Assembly (NCBI GenBank): GCA_049318625.1
Contig: JBMOGA010000049.1
Location: 1-30,572 of the forward strand
Direction of reading: 5' to 3'
DNA from: JBMOGA01 sp049318625
GTDB taxonomy: Bacteria > Pseudomonadota > Alphaproteobacteria > Rhizobiales > Hyphomicrobiaceae
Length of the DNA stretch: 30,572 nucleotides
The notes under the pieces were generated by a model. That model saw only the letters and a program-made list of their open reading frames with translations, ran no database searches and had not been told where the DNA came from. Below are positions 25,228 through 30,572 of this stretch, in pieces. Each line of letters opens with the position of its first letter. The first letter of the stretch is position 1. A program made the position numbers and the translations under genes.

Positions 25228-25256
25228 TTTATGGTGACCTGGCCCCGGATTGTCAA
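25228..25256 (-). promoter_or_regulatory. Promoter of tRNA-Tyr
   Basis: On the minus strand a perfect TTGACA (25251-25256) is followed after 17 bp by CATAAA (25228-25233). Transcription would start about 50 bases before the tRNA. The divergent rlmB start is 74 bp away on the other side. Confidence 0.7.
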
Positions 25257-25329
25257 TAGTAATGCATGCGGCGTGCCCGCCGCCGGCGGCGCAGCGACCG
25301 CACCCCACCGAACCGCGCGACGCCCATCC

Positions 25330-26148
25330 ATGACCATGAAAAACAGACGAGATCCTCAAGGCACCGGCGGCAAGGGCCGGCCCGGCGGGCCGCGCGCCGA
25401 CGCGCCGGAGGAGGAGGACGGCCCGGTCCTCCTATACGGCAGCCACGCCGTCGAGGCCGCGCTCGCCAATCCGGCTCGCGTCGTCCTCAATCTCTGGCTG
25501 ACCGAGAATGCCGAGCGCCGCCTCGCCAGCGTCGTCGCCGCCCGCGGCGTCGCCGCCGAGCGCGTGCTACCGCGCGAACTCGACCGCAAGCTCGGCCCCG
25601 ATACCGTCCACCAGGGCGCCATGGTCGAGGTCGAGCCGCTGCCCGACGTTACCCTCGAGGACCTGGCCCCGCTCGCCGATGGCGGGCGCCCCGTCATCCT
25701 GCTCGATCAGGTCACCGACCCGCACAACGTCGGCGCCGTGCTGCGCTCGGCCGCCGCGTTCGGCGCCGCCGGCATGGTGCTGACCCGGCGCCACAGCCCG
25801 CCCCTCGGCGGCACCTTGGGCAAGGCGGCGTCCGGCGCGCTGGACGCCCTGCCGATCGCGCTGGTCGGCAATCTCTCCCGCGCCATCGCCGCCCTCAAGG
25901 ATCTGGACTTCACGGTCATCGGCCTCGACGGCGAAGGGCCGACCCGCCTCGAGGACGAGCCGCTGACCAGCCGCATCGCCATCGTGCTCGGCGCCGAGGG
26001 CCGCGGCCTGCGCCAGCTCACCCGCGACACCTGCAGCCGCATCTGCCGCCTGCACACCGACGGGCCGCTGGCCAGCCTCAACGTCTCGAATGCGGCGGCG
26101 GTGACGCTCCACCACCTGGCGCTCATCCGCCACCGGGCCGCCGGCTGA
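25330..26148 (+). CDS. rlmB: 23S rRNA (guanosine-2'-O)-methyltransferase, RlmB/TrmH family
   Basis: A 272-residue SPOUT (SpoU) methyltransferase. A short basic and Gly-rich tail of about 30 residues precedes the substrate-binding domain (LLYGSHAVEAAL to about 115). The knotted catalytic domain follows. It has motif 1 DPHNVGAVLRSAAAFGA, motif 2 AIVLGAEGRGLR and motif 3 PLASLNVSNAAAV, which form the SAM site and catalytic surface. RlmB methylates the 2'-OH of G2251 in 23S rRNA in E. coli. The ATG at 25330 is chosen; the frame stays open to 25207 but that extension would run into the tRNA-Tyr promoter. Proximity to tRNA-Tyr is usual in Rhizobiales. A close TrmH-type tRNA methylase is the alternative. 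Confidence 0.92.
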   Translation: MTMKNRRDPQGTGGKGRPGGPRADAPEEEDGPVLLYGSHAVEAALANPARVVLNLWLTENAERRLASVVAARGVAAERVLPRELDRKLGPDTVHQGAMVEVEPLPDVTLEDLAPLADGGRPVILLDQVTDPHNVGAVLRSAAAFGAAGMVLTRRHSPPLGGTLGKAASGALDALPIALVGNLSRAIAALKDLDFTVIGLDGEGPTRLEDEPLTSRIAIVLGAEGRGLRQLTRDTCSRICRLHTDGPLASLNVSNAAAVTLHHLALIRHRAAG

Positions 26149-26192
26149 GAGCTTACGGCCCGGGTGCGGCCATCGCAGACGGGGACCGTTGT

Positions 26193-26453
26193 TCAGGAAG
26201 GGTCGCGCGGCAGCAGCATGATGGCGGTGCCCATCGCCGCGCTGGAAAACGTCAGCACGAAGCTGACGATCAGCATGGCGCTGCCGATGACCACGGCATC
26301 GCTGGCCCACAGTAGGTCGAGCAGACCACCCACGTTCGACGCGATCAACACGACGGCGAGCGCCGCCCCGACTCCGCCCCCGATGACCGCGTGCAGGCCG
26401 AGAAAACGTAGCAAGCGGGGAAATCGTGCGCTCGTGTGATCGAACCAGGTCAT
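26193..26453 (-). CDS. Small two-helix membrane protein of unknown function
   Basis: An 86-residue protein with hydrophobic segments at about 20-42 and 51-78. A basic N-terminus (ARFPRLLRFLGLH) suggests it lies in the cytoplasm, with a short loop containing WASDAVV outside. The ATG at 26453 follows CACGGGGTAGTC. I do not recognise a function; proteins of this form are common in Rhizobiales near housekeeping genes. It converges on rlmB with 44 bp between, and nothing like an intrinsic terminator is seen there. Confidence 0.7.
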   Translation of the reverse strand: MTWFDHTSARFPRLLRFLGLHAVIGGGVGAALAVVLIASNVGGLLDLLWASDAVVIGSAMLIVSFVLTFSSAAMGTAIMLLPRDPS

Positions 26454-26542
26454 GACTACCCCGTGCATTCGGCTCCGACACCCGCGCCTAAACCACGACA
26501 ACGCCCGCCGCTGTGACCTGGATCACCAACGGCGCCGAACGG

Positions 26543-26573
26543 CAAAGGGCGGCACGTGTTGGCGTGCCGCCCT
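26543..26573 (-). terminator. Terminator of the Cys-rich secreted protein gene
   Basis: A perfect 11-bp stem (AGGGCGGCACG with CGTGCCGCCCT, 26546-26573) with a 6-base loop. On the minus strand it is followed by TTTG, a short T-run. It lies 34 bp beyond the stop of the gene at 26607. The rest of the gap from 26454 to 26606 shows nothing. Confidence 0.6.
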
Positions 26574-26606
26574 CGCAATCACCAGAGAAGTCGGGAAACG
26601 CTGCGA

Positions 26607-26912
26607 TCAATCGCAGACCGTGCGCCGCTCGCAGATGCGCTCGCCACCGCGGCAGACGTAGTCGCCGTAGCGATTGTAGAAGCAGTGACGATCGCGCCAG
26701 TAGCACTCGCGCGGACCCTCGTAGCAGGTGCGGCGATAGCCGCGATCCTGGGCGTGGGCATAGGCGCCGAGCAGGCCGAGGCCGATCACGCCGGCCGCGA
26801 CACCGGCGGCCACCCGGCCACCGCGCCCGGCCGACGCCGGCTCGACCGACGCCACCATGGAACCGACGACGACCACGGCCGCCATCATGAACAGAGCGAA
26901 TTTCTTCAGCAT
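26607..26912 (-). CDS. Small secreted cysteine- and arginine-rich protein
   Basis: A 101-residue protein. The signal peptide MLKKFALFMMAAVVVVGSMV continues to cleavage near VEPASA (residue 28). A Gly/Ala hydrophobic stretch (AAGVAAGVIGLGLLGAYA) follows. The C-terminal 40 residues have six cysteines, spaced as CYEGPREC, HCFYNRYGDYVC and ICERRTVC, and many arginines and tyrosines. This suggests a disulfide-bonded periplasmic or surface peptide. I do not know its function; similar short secreted proteins are seen in Rhizobiales. The ATG at 26912 is preceded by CGGGGAG. A terminator lies downstream. Confidence 0.75.
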   Translation of the reverse strand: MLKKFALFMMAAVVVVGSMVASVEPASAGRGGRVAAGVAAGVIGLGLLGAYAHAQDRGYRRTCYEGPRECYWRDRHCFYNRYGDYVCRGGERICERRTVCD

Positions 26913-27087
26913 ATGGGTCACTCCCCGGAATGCGGCCGTCTCCAACGACCGATGATCGTGCGAAGCTCTCGCCTCTTACCGACGCAGTACGCCACGAAGC
27001 ACATGAATGTGGCATGAACGCGAGATGGACATCTGTTCGTAACCACCGACGGGCCGGCGTTCACCCCGCCCGGCAACCCGTAAATGG

Positions 27088-27396
27088 CTATTTCACGGGC
27101 AGCGGACGCGGCCCGCGCTCGTACCAAACCGTCGCACGGGGCTCGACCGGATGGCCCCAAGACGACTGGTAGGGCGGCAACACGGTGTCGTAACGATGCC
27201 GGTAGCGCATGGCGGCGCGCGGCACCCAGTAACCCGAGTTGACATAAGGGTAATAGCGAGGGACCCGGACGGTATAGGCGTAAGGGTCTTCGCTGGTGCG
27301 GCCGACCCGCACGAGGTCGCCGGCGAACGTCGGCACGGCGCCGAAGAGGGTGGCGGCGGCAGCGAGCCCCGCCAAAGCGATGATTCGGGAACGCAT
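27088..27396 (-). CDS. Small secreted Tyr/Pro/Arg-rich protein
   Basis: A 102-residue protein with a signal peptide (MRSRIIALAGLAAAATLFGA, cleavage near PTFAG). The mature part is rich in Tyr, Pro, Arg and Trp (for example VRVPRYYPYVNSGYWVPR and YDTVLPPYQSSWG) and has no cysteine. It is probably periplasmic or outer-envelope and little folded on its own. No function is recognised. The ATG at 27396 has AGGAG six bases upstream; a TTG two codons earlier is less likely. Between it and the Cys-rich gene is a 175-bp gap without a gene. Confidence 0.7.
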   Translation of the reverse strand: MRSRIIALAGLAAAATLFGAVPTFAGDLVRVGRTSEDPYAYTVRVPRYYPYVNSGYWVPRAAMRYRHRYDTVLPPYQSSWGHPVEPRATVWYERGPRPLPVK

Positions 27397-27503
27397 GCTC
27401 AACTCCTGGATGCGAAACTGCCCTCATGAAGCGCCGACAAGGTAAAGAAAGTGTTGCCGCACGACCGGGCGCAGGTCAACAGGGACCCTGGGCCGCCCGA
27501 TAC

Positions 27504-27532
27504 TGGTCAGGACGCGGCGACGCGGCTATAAC
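27504..27532 (+). promoter_or_regulatory. Promoter of tRNA-Thr
   Basis: TGGTCA (27504-27509) and TATAAC (27527-27532) are 17 bp apart. TATAAC ends 16 bp before the tRNA, so the leader is short. Confidence 0.55.
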
Positions 27533-27548
27533 CCCCGCGTCGACGGCA

Positions 27549-27623
27549 GCCGGCTTAGCTCAGCGGTAGAGCAGCGGTTTTGTAAACCGAAGGTCGGGGG
27601 TTCAATCCCCTCAGCCGGCACCA
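27549..27623 (+). tRNA. tRNA-Thr (anticodon TGT)
   Basis: The sequence folds as a standard tRNA. The acceptor stem is GCCGGCT/AGCCGGC, the discriminator is A, and CCA is encoded (27621-27623). The D-arm has GCTC/GAGC, the anticodon loop TTTGTAA has TGT, and the T-loop is TTCAATC. The first anticodon-stem pair is a G-A mismatch. The DNA style changes to phage-like just beyond its 3' end, so it is a candidate attachment site. Confidence 0.97.
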
Positions 27624-27652
27624 CGCTCCAGACCCCTAAGTGCCCTTGATTC

Positions 27653-27687
27653 AAAAGAAAAAAGCCCAGCCTTGTGAGGGGCTGGGC
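27653..27687 (-). terminator. Intrinsic terminator facing tRNA-Thr
   Basis: On the minus strand GCCCAGCC-(8)-GGCTGGGC is followed by TTTTTTCTTTT. It would stop minus-strand transcription coming from the cassette at 28043-30572 before it crosses tRNA-Thr. In the plus direction no T-run follows. Confidence 0.8.
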
Positions 27688-27710
27688 GGATCTGAGATGG
27701 AGAACATGGG

Positions 27711-28037
27711 GTGGACAAAATGGACACGAAGGACATGAGCGGACACCAGACTCGGTACAAAACTCGGTACAGGTGGCGTTGGATTCCGGCCTACGGATTC
27801 AGGGGCTGGTTCCTACGGCGCCTAGGCTTTGCCGGCATCACCTGGCCGTGGCGCGCGATCTGGATACTGCCCGAGGAGTGGGAGAACGAATGGCTGTGGC
27901 GCCATGAGCTGGTGCACGCCCAGCAGGTCGAGCGGGACGGCGCCGTGTGGTTCTCGGTGAGATATCTGTGGTGGCTGGTGCGGTACGGCTACCGGAACAA
28001 CCCCTATGAGGTCGAGGCGTATGGGGTGGATCGATAG
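27711..28037 (+). CDS. Small HExxH zinc-metallopeptidase-like protein, Trp-rich
   Basis: A 108-residue protein with HELVH at 65-69 and, 30 residues on, NNPYEVEAY, whose glutamates at 100 and 102 can give the third zinc ligand of gluzincin-type proteases. There is no signal peptide; WLVRYGYRN and AIWILPEEW are amphipathic rather than membrane-spanning. About 13 of 108 residues are tryptophan. The GTG at 27711 has GGAG eight bases upstream; ATGs at 27720 and 27735 are alternatives. The N-terminal MDKMDTKDM is a by-product of GGACA repeats and may not be real protein. The gene faces the minus-strand cassette. It is probably phage or element cargo; the substrate is unknown. Confidence 0.7.
   Translation: MDKMDTKDMSGHQTRYKTRYRWRWIPAYGFRGWFLRRLGFAGITWPWRAIWILPEEWENEWLWRHELVHAQQVERDGAVWFSVRYLWWLVRYGYRNNPYEVEAYGVDR
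27713..27745 (+). repeat. Iterated GGACA direct repeats beside tRNA-Thr
   Basis: GGACA starts at 27713, 27722, 27731 and 27741, a spacing of 9, 9 and 10 bp. A further direct repeat ACTCGGTACA begins at 27750 and 27762, 12 bp apart. Such arrays about 90 bp from a tRNA end look like recombinase arm sites; this is inference. Confidence 0.45.
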
Positions 28038-28042
28038 GCTCC

Positions 28043-28246
28043 CTATTGCTCAATGATCTCTTTCAACTGCGCGTCAATCTCTTCGTGCGACATGCCTGGA
28101 TAAGCGCGGATCATGTTCGCGCGAAAGATCACCCGCAACCGTTGCAGTGCCGCCTCTTGCTCGGCGATGCGGTCACATAGCATGTCGACTTCGGCCTCTG
28201 TGATCCAGCCCGCTCCGGTTGTTTTGATGTCCTCGACGCTCCGCAT
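28043..28246 (-). CDS. Small helical protein, accessory cassette
   Basis: A 67-residue protein, acidic and helical. ITEAEVDMLCDRIAEQEAAL forms a likely coiled coil at about 15-34, and GMSHEEIDAQLKEIIEQ ends the protein. No family recognised. The ATG at 28246 follows TAGGAGCGACCA, of which the TAG is the stop of the upstream gene 9 bp away, so they are coupled. It is the last minus-strand gene and converges with the HExxH gene 5 bp away. Its stop is followed at once by GGGAGCC, a ribosome-binding site with no gene behind it. Confidence 0.65.
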   Translation of the reverse strand: MRSVEDIKTTGAGWITEAEVDMLCDRIAEQEAALQRLRVIFRANMIRAYPGMSHEEIDAQLKEIIEQ

Positions 28247-28249
28247 TGG

Positions 28250-28304
28250 TCGCTCCTATCTTGGTTCCGGTTCGCGCCGCGCCTGATGGATCGCCCAGGC
28301 CATC
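28250..28304. repeat. 55-bp direct repeat, internal copy
   Basis: This covers the last 16 codons of the 65-residue gene and the following ribosome-binding site. It is identical to 30518-30572 at every base. The left flank differs (g against t), and the right flank of the second copy is outside the window. Confidence 0.95.
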
Positions 28305-28453
28305 GCTCGAACGTGTTCGGGTTTTATTTCCGGCATGTCGCCAACGGCCCGCAAATCTTCCCACAGTCGCAGAACGGGCTCAACCGGCTGTAGGCGGAGT
28401 TGGGTATCGACATCCGCCAGTTCGTCTTCCGTCATGGCGTGCAAACGCTTCAT
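28256..28453 (-). CDS. Small helical protein whose 3' end is repeated at the window edge
   Basis: A 65-residue acidic helical protein (MTEDELADVDTQLRLQPVEP and then VLRLWEDLRA), ending in AMAWAIHQARREPEPR. No family recognised. The start lies 12 bp after the upstream stop, with TAAGGAGCG between. The last 16 codons and the site downstream occur again, base for base, at the right window edge, so a second gene with this ending is probably there. Confidence 0.65.
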   Translation of the reverse strand: MKRLHAMTEDELADVDTQLRLQPVEPVLRLWEDLRAVGDMPEIKPEHVRAMAWAIHQARREPEPR

Positions 28454-28465
28454 CGTATCCGCTCC

Positions 28466-28696
28466 TTATTTCAGGCGTTCGCTGAGCGGTTCCCCGCCAG
28501 ACAGAACGCTAACCCGGTCCAATATCTCGGCGTGTTTTTGGTGCAGCGCGTCAAGTTCATGGTCGCGGCGATACTTGTCCATGTTGACAACAAGGAATGG
28601 AATGCAGTCCCGAAGTGCCGCCTCTAGCACTTCGATACGCTCGCGCGCCTCGCGGAGCGTATCTGTGGCAACCCGGATAGTCTCTGCGTCGGTCAA
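28466..28696 (-). CDS. Small coiled-coil protein, accessory cassette
   Basis: A 76-residue helical protein. TIRVATDTLREARERIEVLE and DALHQKHAEILDRVSVL have heptad-like leucines and suggest a coiled coil that might dimerise. The start is a TTG at 28696, preceded by GAGGAGCCGAACT. No signal peptide or membrane segment is seen. Function is not recognised. It is the middle member of a tight run of minus-strand genes. Confidence 0.6.
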   Translation of the reverse strand: MTDAETIRVATDTLREARERIEVLEAALRDCIPFLVVNMDKYRRDHELDALHQKHAEILDRVSVLSGGEPLSERLK

Positions 28697-28707
28697 AGTT
28701 CGGCTCC

Positions 28708-28980
28708 TCAGTTACTCGGCTTGATCGGTCGCCACCACGACGGCTGCGGCTGGCGTTTGAAATGGCCAAGCCACCGCTCGCGTGCATACTCACCGTCGTA
28801 TGAAACGCACTTTTCGGCCTGATCGTAAGGCAACGCGGACATGATGTAGTCTTTGCAAGTCGGGCACCAGAAGACAGCCAACTGCTCAAACTCGTCAATC
28901 TCGTCCAGTTCGACGCATTCGGAAAAGTCCGGGCTACACTTGCGCCGTTGCGCGCCTTTGCCCTTGCACCACATAGCCAC
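28708..28980 (-). CDS. Small Cys-rich, probably zinc-binding protein
   Basis: From the GTG at 28980 the protein has 90 residues and six cysteines. CPTC at 39-42 lies inside a zinc-ribbon-like FWCPTCKDYIM, and C15, C22 and C58 could supply other ligands. The tail has HFKRQPQPSWWRP. The GTG is chosen because GGAGCGGATGCT precedes it, the same context as its neighbours. An ATG at 29016 would add 12 residues but lacks a site. No family name is given. A nucleic-acid or zinc role is inferred. Confidence 0.6.
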   Translation of the reverse strand: MAMWCKGKGAQRRKCSPDFSECVELDEIDEFEQLAVFWCPTCKDYIMSALPYDQAEKCVSYDGEYARERWLGHFKRQPQPSWWRPIKPSN

Positions 28981-29063
28981 AGCATCCGCTCCTTCAGCAG
29001 TACCGATTAGGTACATAATCGGTGGTTAGGCCAAAGTTCGAAAATCGAACACTGCAACCGCTC

Positions 29064-29210
29064 TTATGTGATCTGTTTCATCCAGCCGACAGACCGCCGC
29101 GCCCACATGACCCAAGCCAGCCAGCCGACCGGAACTCCTTCCACGCCACGGCGCTTTGGCTCGGCGACGTGCTTCTCGTAAACCGCGCTAGTAAGCTGTC
29201 CGAGCGTCAC
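29064..29210 (-). CDS. Very small basic Trp-rich protein
   Basis: A 48-residue frame from GTG to TAA, preceded by AATAAGGAGCCAAGAC, a strong ribosome-binding site in the cassette's usual context. It reads VTLGQLTSAVYEKHVAEPK and then RRGVEGVPVGWLAWVMWARR, ending SVGWMKQIT. It is basic with four tryptophans and one short hydrophobic stretch, not long enough for certain membrane insertion. It fills the gap between the Cys-rich proteins. Function is unknown. Confidence 0.55.
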   Translation of the reverse strand: MTLGQLTSAVYEKHVAEPKRRGVEGVPVGWLAWVMWARRSVGWMKQIT

Positions 29211-29234
29211 GTCTTGGCTCCTTATTGCACAATC

Positions 29235-29603
29235 TTAGAACGGCATATCGGCATACGGCGAGCATTCGTCGCCGTGCGTTCGGCCACAACGCCCGTGTGT
29301 CACTTTAATCTTGCGGACCCATGCCTGCTCTAGCGCCTTCGGTAAGTTGAGCTTGCTACTCTTTTCGTAGCCCACAGCACGCGGTTCGCCGTGCCTTTCC
29401 CAGCCATCGCCGGCCGGCATAGGTGGCGTGCGCTCCAGATCAGGACGCGGCCCATCAGGCGTATTGACAAGGTTCGTCGTGGCCGCGCGCTCTTGCGTCG
29501 GGCCGACCCAAACCCACGCCATGCACTTCATGCCGTAACAGGGCTTAAACCCGTTGTATGGGCAAAAATTATTCGATGCGGATTGAGCGTCAATCGTCGG
29601 CAT
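29235..29603 (-). CDS. Cys/His-containing protein of unknown function
   Basis: A 122-residue protein. The N-terminal part has cysteines at 14, 22 and 27 (FCPYNGFKPCYGMKCMAWVW); the C-terminal part has GRCGRTHGDECSPY. Between them is a Pro-rich, probably flexible section (PDGPRPDLERTPPMPAGDG). The two ends may jointly bind a metal. The ATG at 29603 has GGGAGGATTAC upstream. It lies 18 bp after the exonuclease gene. Such short, isolated proteins are usual in phage early regions. Function is unknown. Confidence 0.6.
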   Translation of the reverse strand: MPTIDAQSASNNFCPYNGFKPCYGMKCMAWVWVGPTQERAATTNLVNTPDGPRPDLERTPPMPAGDGWERHGEPRAVGYEKSSKLNLPKALEQAWVRKIKVTHGRCGRTHGDECSPYADMPF

Positions 29604-29621
29604 GTAATCCTCCCTGGTGCG

Positions 29622-30041
29622 TTAGCGGTTGGCAACGTGCCACCGCGCAAGGGCGATGGCATCCGATAAGGCATTGTGCGGCCGATCCGGCTGCACGTCA
29701 CCCGAGTTCAGAAGGCGCATATCCAGCGGAACGCACCAGCTTTCGGTGTAGTCCGGTCCGCTCATGACCCGCATCAGGTGTGCGAAGTCGTCCGGCCAAT
29801 CGGCGATGACGCCCTCGTCTCCGTACCGCTCAAGGAAGTGCTGCAAGCGCATACGGAACACGCCCACGGGCTCGGGCTCACGGTCAAGTATCGGGATGAC
29901 GTGCTCGGCCACCCACGGGTGGATGCGCTCCGGCAGCGGCAGGACGCCGTAGAACGTGTGCGGCCCCTTGTCGGATGCCAGCGCCAGCGAGATCAATTCC
30001 CCGCCGTGACCATTGAACTCTGTGTCGAGATAAAGCGTCAA
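29622..30041 (-). CDS. DEDDh-type 3'-5' exonuclease
   Basis: A 139-residue RNase H-like nuclease. Exo I is LDTEFNG with D6 and E8, exo II is IADWPDDF with D81 or the DD at 84-85, and exo III is HNALSDA with H122 and D127. This is the DnaQ-type DEDDh set. The protein is short, a stripped-down form as found in phages and mobile elements, where it may trim DNA or RNA ends. A TTG at 30041 is the start by frame; its ribosome-binding site is weak. It is the only clear enzyme of the minus-strand cassette. Confidence 0.8.
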   Translation of the reverse strand: MTLYLDTEFNGHGGELISLALASDKGPHTFYGVLPLPERIHPWVAEHVIPILDREPEPVGVFRMRLQHFLERYGDEGVIADWPDDFAHLMRVMSGPDYTESWCVPLDMRLLNSGDVQPDRPHNALSDAIALARWHVANR

Positions 30042-30075
30042 GGCAATGGCTCGGATTAGGAGGGGTGGCCGATAC

Positions 30076-30273
30076 TCAGTTCGAGTTTTTCAGGACCTTG
30101 TTCAGCTCCCGTTGAAGGCAGCTGGCACAATCGATCCCTTCGTAAAAGTTGTTCCAGCCGCCACCCTTGCGCCATTTGGCATAGTGAGCCGTTCGGCCAT
30201 CTGGCCAACGGACAATCACAACGGCCTTGAGGTAGCGCGCGGACGGGTTCTTGGTGACGTGCAAGACTTCCAT
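30076..30273 (-). CDS. Small protein with CxxC, accessory cassette
   Basis: A 65-residue protein from the ATG at 30273, behind GGGAGGTACAA and 10 bp after the upstream stop. It has KAVVIVRWPDGRTAHYAKW as a likely beta hairpin and a CASC pair in YEGIDCASCLQREL. The ending is basic (LNKVLKNSN). An upstream in-frame ATG would overlap the previous gene and is not favoured. Function is unknown. Confidence 0.6.
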   Translation of the reverse strand: MEVLHVTKNPSARYLKAVVIVRWPDGRTAHYAKWRKGGGWNNFYEGIDCASCLQRELNKVLKNSN

Positions 30274-30283
30274 TTGTACCTCC

Positions 30284-30514
30284 CTATTGCTGGTTTGGTT
30301 CGGCGGGTAGCTCCACCCATCCGCCCGGCTTCCGCACAAAAAACGCGATAGCCTGCCCGTCGACAGAGTGGGCGCTTAGTTGGCGGGCGTAGACCCACGC
30401 CACATCTCCGTCTTCCATCGACGTCATCCGTTCGCAGGCGCGATAGCGCTTCGTGGCGTCATCCCACACGAGTATTGGACGGTCAGCCGGCGCCTCGGAC
30501 ATCGGTTTCAGCAT
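30284..30514 (-). CDS. Small phage-type protein (MSEAP-start family)
   Basis: A 76-residue protein that starts MLKPMSEAPADRPILVWDD. Proteins opening with MxxMSEAPxDGxxIL are common hypotheticals of phages and integrated elements. The rest is beta-rich with YRACERM and VRKPGGWVELP. The ATG at 30514 is preceded by TAGGAGCGAAAC, whose TAG is the stop of the partial gene at the window edge. Function is unknown. Confidence 0.65.
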   Translation of the reverse strand: MLKPMSEAPADRPILVWDDATKRYRACERMTSMEDGDVAWVYARQLSAHSVDGQAIAFFVRKPGGWVELPAEPNQQ

Positions 30515-30517
30515 GTT

Positions 30518-30572
30518 TCGCTCCTATCTTGGTTCCGGTTCGCGCCGCGCCTGATGGATCGCCCAGGCCATC
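30518..30572. repeat. 55-bp direct repeat, copy at the window end
   Basis: Identical to 28250-28304. The match runs to the last base of the window, so its true length is unknown. The distance between copies is 2268 bp. Confidence 0.95.
30524..30572 (-). CDS. Partial gene, C-terminus identical to the 65-residue protein at 28256
   Basis: Sixteen codons ending in the same AMAWAIHQARREPEPR and TAG as the gene at 28256. The 5' part is beyond the window. It is either a paralogue sharing this ending or the same gene seen twice through an assembly overlap. Confidence 0.5.
   Translation of the reverse strand, partial: MAWAIHQARREPEPR

Noticed and set aside
24668..25337. Several overlapping open frames through the repeats and tRNA-Tyr
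   Set aside because: They are translations of the 86-bp repeat, the tRNA and the promoter, with repeated peptides and no fit to any family.
30483..30494. TCAGCCGGC near the right end as a second attachment site of tRNA-Thr
   Set aside because: Only nine to ten bases match the tRNA end, inside a coding gene, which is expected by chance in GC-rich DNA.
1..30572. CRISPR array
   Set aside because: No regularly spaced short repeats with unique spacers were seen. The only tandem array is the 86-bp unit without spacers.

Overview
The window is about 30.6 kb of GC-rich DNA with alphaproteobacterial character, most likely Hyphomicrobiales. The signs are the che operon with CheD but no CheZ, the tRNA-Tyr/rlmB neighbourhood, the small secreted proteins of Rhizobiales type and the GC-rich codon use. 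The genus cannot be fixed from sequence alone.

Positions 71-8928 hold one compact co-directional chemotaxis operon: STAS protein, cheY, cheA, cheW, a transmembrane PAS-containing chemoreceptor, cheR, cheD and cheB. It encodes a full excitation and adaptation circuit, and the receptor ends in a tryptophan/phenylalanine pentapeptide of the kind that tethers CheR and CheB. Positions 9024-12549 hold a Gfo/Idh/MocA oxidoreductase, then three tightly coupled exported proteins: an amidohydrolase, a YtkA-like protein and a MauG-type di-haem cytochrome c peroxidase. A small NTF2-fold protein with its own promoter follows.

Positions 13331-22786 form a catabolic and uptake locus. A class III aminotransferase and a D-2-hydroxyacid dehydrogenase face left. 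A three-gene TRAP transporter faces right from a shared divergent region. A hydantoinase/oxoprolinase A-B pair on the minus strand converges on the TRAP operon with a 3-bp gap. Inverted repeats that look like operators sit in front of both the TRAP and hyu units, but no regulator gene is in view.

Positions 23208-25085 are a patchwork. They hold a small membrane protein, a tandem pair of secreted paralogues of which one is broken by a stop and a frameshift, an IS3-type transposase scrap, and an 86-bp tandem repeat carrying terminators behind tRNA-Tyr. Part of this stretch is visibly AT-richer than the core. Core-type genes return with rlmB and three small exported or membrane proteins up to tRNA-Thr(TGT).

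Right of tRNA-Thr (27624 to the end) the style changes to that of a phage or integrative element. There is a tryptophan-rich HExxH protein on the plus strand and at least ten tiny minus-strand genes with near-identical ribosome-binding contexts, including a DEDDh 3'-5' exonuclease and Cys-rich proteins. The window ends inside an exact 55-bp copy of an internal sequence at 28250-28304. This is either a real duplication or an assembly overlap.
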